Below are positions 7,416 through 9,360 of a DNA stretch of 9,360 bases, piece by piece. Position numbers and translations under genes: made by a program. Position 1 is the stretch's first letter. Every line of letters begins with the position of its first letter. The DNA lies in NCBI GenBank assembly GCA_017560175.1, contig JAFYOK010000245.1:1-9360 (forward strand). Reading direction: 5' to 3'. The notes below the pieces were generated by a model. The model saw nothing but the letters and a program-made list of their open reading frames with translations. It ran no database searches and was not told the origin of the DNA. The stretch comes from Clostridia bacterium. GTDB taxonomy: Bacteria; Bacillota; Clostridia; Oscillospirales; Butyricicoccaceae.

Positions 7416-7539
7416 GGCGCAAAATTGCGCCAACGATATTCGCCCATGGGCGAGTGATATTTGCCTTGCAAGTGATATTGCGCTCCGCGCAGTGATATAT
7501 TTGCCGATGGCAAATGTTGAGGTGCCTGCGGCGCATCAA
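7416..7539. repeat. Hairpin array with GTGATAT spacers
   Basis: Six consecutive small palindromes begin immediately after the pncB stop: GGCGCAA-AA-TTGCGCC (7416-7431), TCGCCCATGGGCGA (7440-7453), TTGC-CTT-GCAA (7461-7471), TGCGC-TCC-GCGCA (7479-7491), TTGCC-GAT-GGCAA (7501-7513) and a longer imperfect TTGAGGTGCC-TGC-GGCGCATCAA (7517-7539). Three of the junctions are an identical GTGATAT (7454-7460, 7472-7478, 7492-7498), and the first junction is a related CGATATT. Arms differ in sequence but pairing is kept, so structure or palindromy seems to be what is conserved. I recall similar intergenic hairpin strings in Faecalibacterium-like genomes. There is no ORF. The remaining bases to 7581 show nothing I can name. 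Confidence 0.75.
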
Positions 7540-7581
7540 TAACTGCTCCGTTGGTTTCTCGGGCCAATTCCCAATAAGGAT

Positions 7582-7614
7582 AAAAATTCCCCGGCGCATG
7601 TCCGGGGAATTTTT
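7582..7614. terminator. Bidirectional intrinsic terminator between pncB and the XRE gene
   Basis: A perfect 13-base stem, AAAAATTCCCCGG (7582-7594) and CCGGGGAATTTTT (7602-7614), encloses the 7-base loop CGCATGT. The stem gives a GC core followed by a T run in either direction. It lies 167 bases after the pncB stop and 8 bases beyond the stop codon of the converging minus-strand XRE gene, so it can serve both. Confidence 0.92.
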
Positions 7615-7622
7615 GAATTTGT

Positions 7623-8288
7623 TCAATTTTCAGTTTTTCCATTCCATAAGGTATTGCAGATGACCTTGCCCGATGTTCTGACATTTCCATAAATGTCACC
7701 GGTACATTCAACCTTACCACCGGCTGATACGTTACCGCCGATACTGCCACACTGTACACTCCCTCCGGCGGATACATTTTCGCCAACATCGCCGCACTCT
7801 ACCTTGCCGCCGGCCGATACCCTGCCGCCGACATTTTTGCAGATAACAGACTTTCCGGCTTCCACACTTCCCTGCACATCACCATTCACCGAAACACCAA
7901 AGATGCTTGTCACACTGACCGCTTCACCGTTATATACCAGCTGTACAGCTTTCATCTGTTCTGCTATTGATGGATGTGCAGTCACCGTTTCCTTTGTATG
8001 CAAGGTATGACCCACATATAAAACAGCCCGAAGGATGCCGTCATTTTCCCAGGGCAATCCGGCAACGGTCGGCTGCTCCGTCACCACACGGCCAAACAGC
8101 CTGTCGATCGTTACCCCAAACAAATCTGCCAACTGCGGCAGCAGCTGAACATCCGGGCAGTTCTGCATACTTTCCCATTTAGACACCGCCTGATTGGTCA
8201 CGTCCATGATCTGTGCCAGTTCTTCCTGTGTCATGCCTTTTTCCTTGCGTAATTTCGCAATGACCGAACCTATATGCATCGTTTCCAT
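7623..8288 (-). CDS. XRE-family regulator fused to a cysteine-bearing 15-residue repeat (predicted beta-helix)
   Basis: The 221-residue product starts with a Cro/CI-type helix-turn-helix (IGSVIAKLRKEKGMTQEELAQ... to DRLFG, residues 6-66), with the recognition region MDVTNQAVSKWE. A linker of about 60 residues follows. Residues 147-211 then consist of a 15-residue unit, roughly xVxCGxVGGNVSAGG, with cysteines at 150, 165, 180, 195 and 211. The last full unit has one extra residue. Regular Gly, Val and Ser/Ala positions suggest a stacked right-handed beta-helix, as in polymer-forming bactofilin-type repeats, which would align the cysteines in a ladder. No membrane segment is visible. The start has AAGGAGG (8295-8301) 6 bases upstream of the ATG ending at 8288; an adjacent ATG ending at 8291 is an alternative. 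It has its own promoter and ends at the shared terminator. DNA binding is well supported; ligand, targets and assembly are unknown. Confidence 0.9.
   Translation of the reverse strand: METMHIGSVIAKLRKEKGMTQEELAQIMDVTNQAVSKWESMQNCPDVQLLPQLADLFGVTIDRLFGRVVTEQPTVAGLPWENDGILRAVLYVGHTLHTKETVTAHPSIAEQMKAVQLVYNGEAVSVTSIFGVSVNGDVQGSVEAGKSVICKNVGGRVSAGGKVECGDVGENVSAGGSVQCGSIGGNVSAGGKVECTGDIYGNVRTSGKVICNTLWNGKTEN
7656..7850 (-). repeat. In-gene repeat of 45 bases encoding the cysteine-ladder units
   Basis: Within the XRE gene, four tandem units and a partial fifth cover codons 147-211: 7806-7850, 7761-7805, 7716-7760, a 48-base unit 7668-7715, and 7656-7667. The encoded VSAGG is the same in three units and the cysteine codon keeps its place. 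The DNA has diverged more than the protein, which points to selection on the repeat fold rather than very recent duplication. Confidence 0.8.
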
Positions 8289-8315
8289 CATGCACCTCCT
8301 TGTTTTTATGCTTTT

Positions 8316-8344
8316 ATTATATTCTCGCAGATCTTTACCGACAA
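8316..8344 (-). promoter_or_regulatory. Promoter of the XRE-regulator gene
   Basis: On the minus strand TTGTCG (8339-8344), 17 bases, then perfect TATAAT (8316-8321) make a plausible sigma-A promoter. The -35 box matches the consensus in four of six positions. Predicted transcription start is around 8309, about 20 bases before the ATG. Half-site repeats lie directly upstream. Confidence 0.65.
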
Positions 8345-8347
8345 TCA

Positions 8348-8381
8348 TCCATTCGTTGGATTTATCCAACCATTGGTTGGA
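8348..8381. promoter_or_regulatory. Clustered GTTGGA/TCCAAC half-sites, putative operator
   Basis: Three exact hexamer half-sites alternate in orientation: GTTGGA (8355-8360), TCCAAC (8365-8370) and GTTGGA (8376-8381), with spacers of 4 and 5 bases and a degenerate TCCATT at 8348-8353. They create two overlapping palindromes, GTTGGAT-TT-ATCCAAC (8354-8371 region) and CCAACCA-T-TGGTTGG (8366-8380). The array begins 4 bases upstream of the XRE gene -35 box. It could bind the XRE protein itself (autoregulation) or another dimeric regulator. Confidence 0.5.
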
Positions 8382-8386
8382 AATGT

Positions 8387-8415
8387 AAAAGACCATCCTT
8401 TTCGGATGGTCTTTT
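8387..8415 (-). terminator. Intrinsic terminator of the radical SAM gene
   Basis: AAAAGACCATCC (8387-8398) and GGATGGTCTTTT (8404-8415) form a perfect 12-base stem around a 5-base loop, 6 bases beyond the radical SAM stop codon. On the minus strand the stem ends in TTTT, as expected of an intrinsic terminator. It separates this gene from the downstream XRE gene, which therefore needs its own promoter. Confidence 0.85.
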
Positions 8416-8421
8416 TCTGTC

Positions 8422-9300
8422 TTACATGCTTCCTCTTTTGAGAGTAATATCCAGAATATCATCCCCGATTTCGGCCATTTCGGCACGGATCTCGGCAATG
8501 ATGCGCTCTTTATCTTTAAAATAGCCGTCTACCGCAACGGCATTAAGGGGATGTGTGCCGAAGAACCAGCAGTCGTCGCGCATCTCCAGCGCTTCCAGCA
8601 GCATGATCTCCTCTTCCAGCATCTCTCGCTCGGTCAGGCAGACGTAGGTACCTGCATTGCGCAGAGCTTCCAGTTCGGTACCTTTGTTGACCGAAGTGGA
8701 GATCCACGAAACCTGCGCAGGCTTGTAGGCATTGAGCAGCGCCGCTGTCGCCTCGACATTGGCTCGGCTGTTGCCCTTGCCGGCAATGCCGCCCATGAGC
8801 AGAGCTGCATAGTCAAAACCTGCTTCAATGACGCGAGCCAGAGTATCCCATGCCTGCTGCAGGGTATGACCCTTGTTGATCATTTCCACAGCCGGTGCAT
8901 AACCGGTTTCGATGCCGATATAAAGGTCATTGAATCCGGCGGCACGCAGGGCGCGCAATTCTTCATCGGTCTTGTCCATCAAATCACGGATGGAGCAATA
9001 GCCGGTCAGCACCTTGACTTTGGGCAGATACTGACGGATCAGCCGCGCCAGATGGAGCAGCTTGTCGGCCGACAGGATGAAAGGGTCGCCGTTCTGCAGA
9101 TACAGACGATTGATCTCCCGACCCGACTGGGCCAGTTCCTTCAGATCCTGCTCCACCTGCCACAGAGGGGCAACGCAGACCTCGGTCTTGCGGTACATGT
9201 CACAAAAGGCACACTTATTGTGAGAACAGCCCACCGTGACCTCCAGCATGGCGGTCTCGGCTTCGGTGGGCGGACGATAGGTCTGTCCGGTCAGATGCAT
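8422..9300 (-). CDS. Radical SAM family protein with CX4CX2C motif
   Basis: A predicted radical SAM enzyme of 292 residues that would use a 4Fe-4S cluster to cleave S-adenosylmethionine; substrate unknown. The cluster motif is GCSHNKCAFCDMY (24-36), with cysteines at 25, 30 and 33: CX4CX2C instead of the usual CX3CX2C. The rest looks intact: NGDPF (70-74) in the place of the GGE-type SAM-binding motif, a segment like GFNDLYIGIETG before VEMINKGHT, typical of the Elp3/MiaB-like superfamily core, and GGIAGKG further on. No TRAM, B12-binding or SPASM domain is seen. I chose the ATG ending at 9300, with AGGAGG (9307-9312) 6 bases upstream; a longer frame from a TTG ending at 9342 overlaps that site. 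Its terminator follows at once, and a possible upstream gene ends at its ribosome binding site. Confidence 0.9.
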   Translation of the reverse strand: MHLTGQTYRPPTEAETAMLEVTVGCSHNKCAFCDMYRKTEVCVAPLWQVEQDLKELAQSGREINRLYLQNGDPFILSADKLLHLARLIRQYLPKVKVLTGYCSIRDLMDKTDEELRALRAAGFNDLYIGIETGYAPAVEMINKGHTLQQAWDTLARVIEAGFDYAALLMGGIAGKGNSRANVEATAALLNAYKPAQVSWISTSVNKGTELEALRNAGTYVCLTEREMLEEEIMLLEALEMRDDCWFFGTHPLNAVAVDGYFKDKERIIAEIRAEMAEIGDDILDITLKRGSM

Positions 9301-9310
9301 GATACCCCTC

Positions 9311-9360
9311 CTATTTCTTTCTGTATTTTCCTTCGATGCCAACGGTATAGACGATCATCA
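9311..9360 (-). CDS. Possible C-terminal end of an upstream gene
   Basis: On the minus strand a frame open from the window edge reads MIVYTVGIEGKYRKK and stops at a TAG (9311-9313) that overlaps the radical SAM ribosome binding site. The C-ending codons (GTC, ACC, GGC, ATC) match genes in this window, and a stop overlapping the next site is common in operons. Only 16 codons are visible, so chance cannot be excluded, and the product cannot be named. Confidence 0.35.
   Translation of the reverse strand, partial: MIVYTVGIEGKYRKK

Noticed and set aside
7416..7539. CRISPR array
   Set aside because: The repeated part is only seven bases, the units are 18-22 bases and palindromic, and there are no cas genes.
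5942..7789. Minus-strand open frame of 615 codons over pncB and the hairpin array
   Set aside because: It runs antisense through pncB, through a strong terminator and an intergenic repeat, and into the opposite frame of the XRE gene. Its composition reflects pncB codon bias.

Overview
The window looks like chromosomal DNA of a moderately GC-rich Firmicute, most likely a gut Clostridium-class anaerobe of the Oscillospirales/Ruminococcaceae type. The evidence is the hrcA-grpE-dnaK gene order behind a CIRCE operator, a DnaK without the loop insertion found in Gram-negative DnaKs, AGGAGG-type ribosome binding sites, C-rich third codon positions, and two kinds of hairpin-rich intergenic repeat that I recall from this group. 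The lineage call is inference; no rRNA gene is present.

Positions 1-2650, minus strand: the class I heat-shock operon hrcA-grpE-dnaK, with dnaK cut by the window edge after 304 codons. One sigma-A-like promoter and a perfect CIRCE lie in front of hrcA. HrcA should bind CIRCE and shut the operon down, so GrpE and DnaK are made when HrcA loses activity under stress.

Positions 2650-7414, plus strand: a divergent block of four metabolic or housekeeping genes. They are an HD-domain phosphohydrolase with its own promoter and a strikingly palindromic leader, an AlaX-type alanyl-tRNA editing hydrolase, a nitroreductase-family flavoprotein and nicotinate phosphoribosyltransferase (pncB). The first three are 34-36 bases apart and probably co-transcribed. 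A ~150-base MITE-like hairpin element separates the nitroreductase from pncB. PncB feeds NAD(P) salvage and the nitroreductase probably uses NAD(P)H, but a shared pathway is only a guess.

Positions 7415-7622: a short array of hairpins joined by a GTGATAT spacer, then a strong bidirectional terminator between converging genes.

Positions 7623-9360, minus strand: an unusual XRE-type regulator whose C-terminal half is a 15-residue repeat with one cysteine per repeat, preceded by a promoter and clustered GTTGGA half-sites. Upstream is a radical SAM protein with a CX4CX2C cluster motif and its own terminator, and at the edge possibly the last codons of another gene.

The most unusual items are the XRE/cysteine-ladder protein with its putative operator array, and the 89-base nested inverted repeat that contains the -10 box of the HD-gene promoter.
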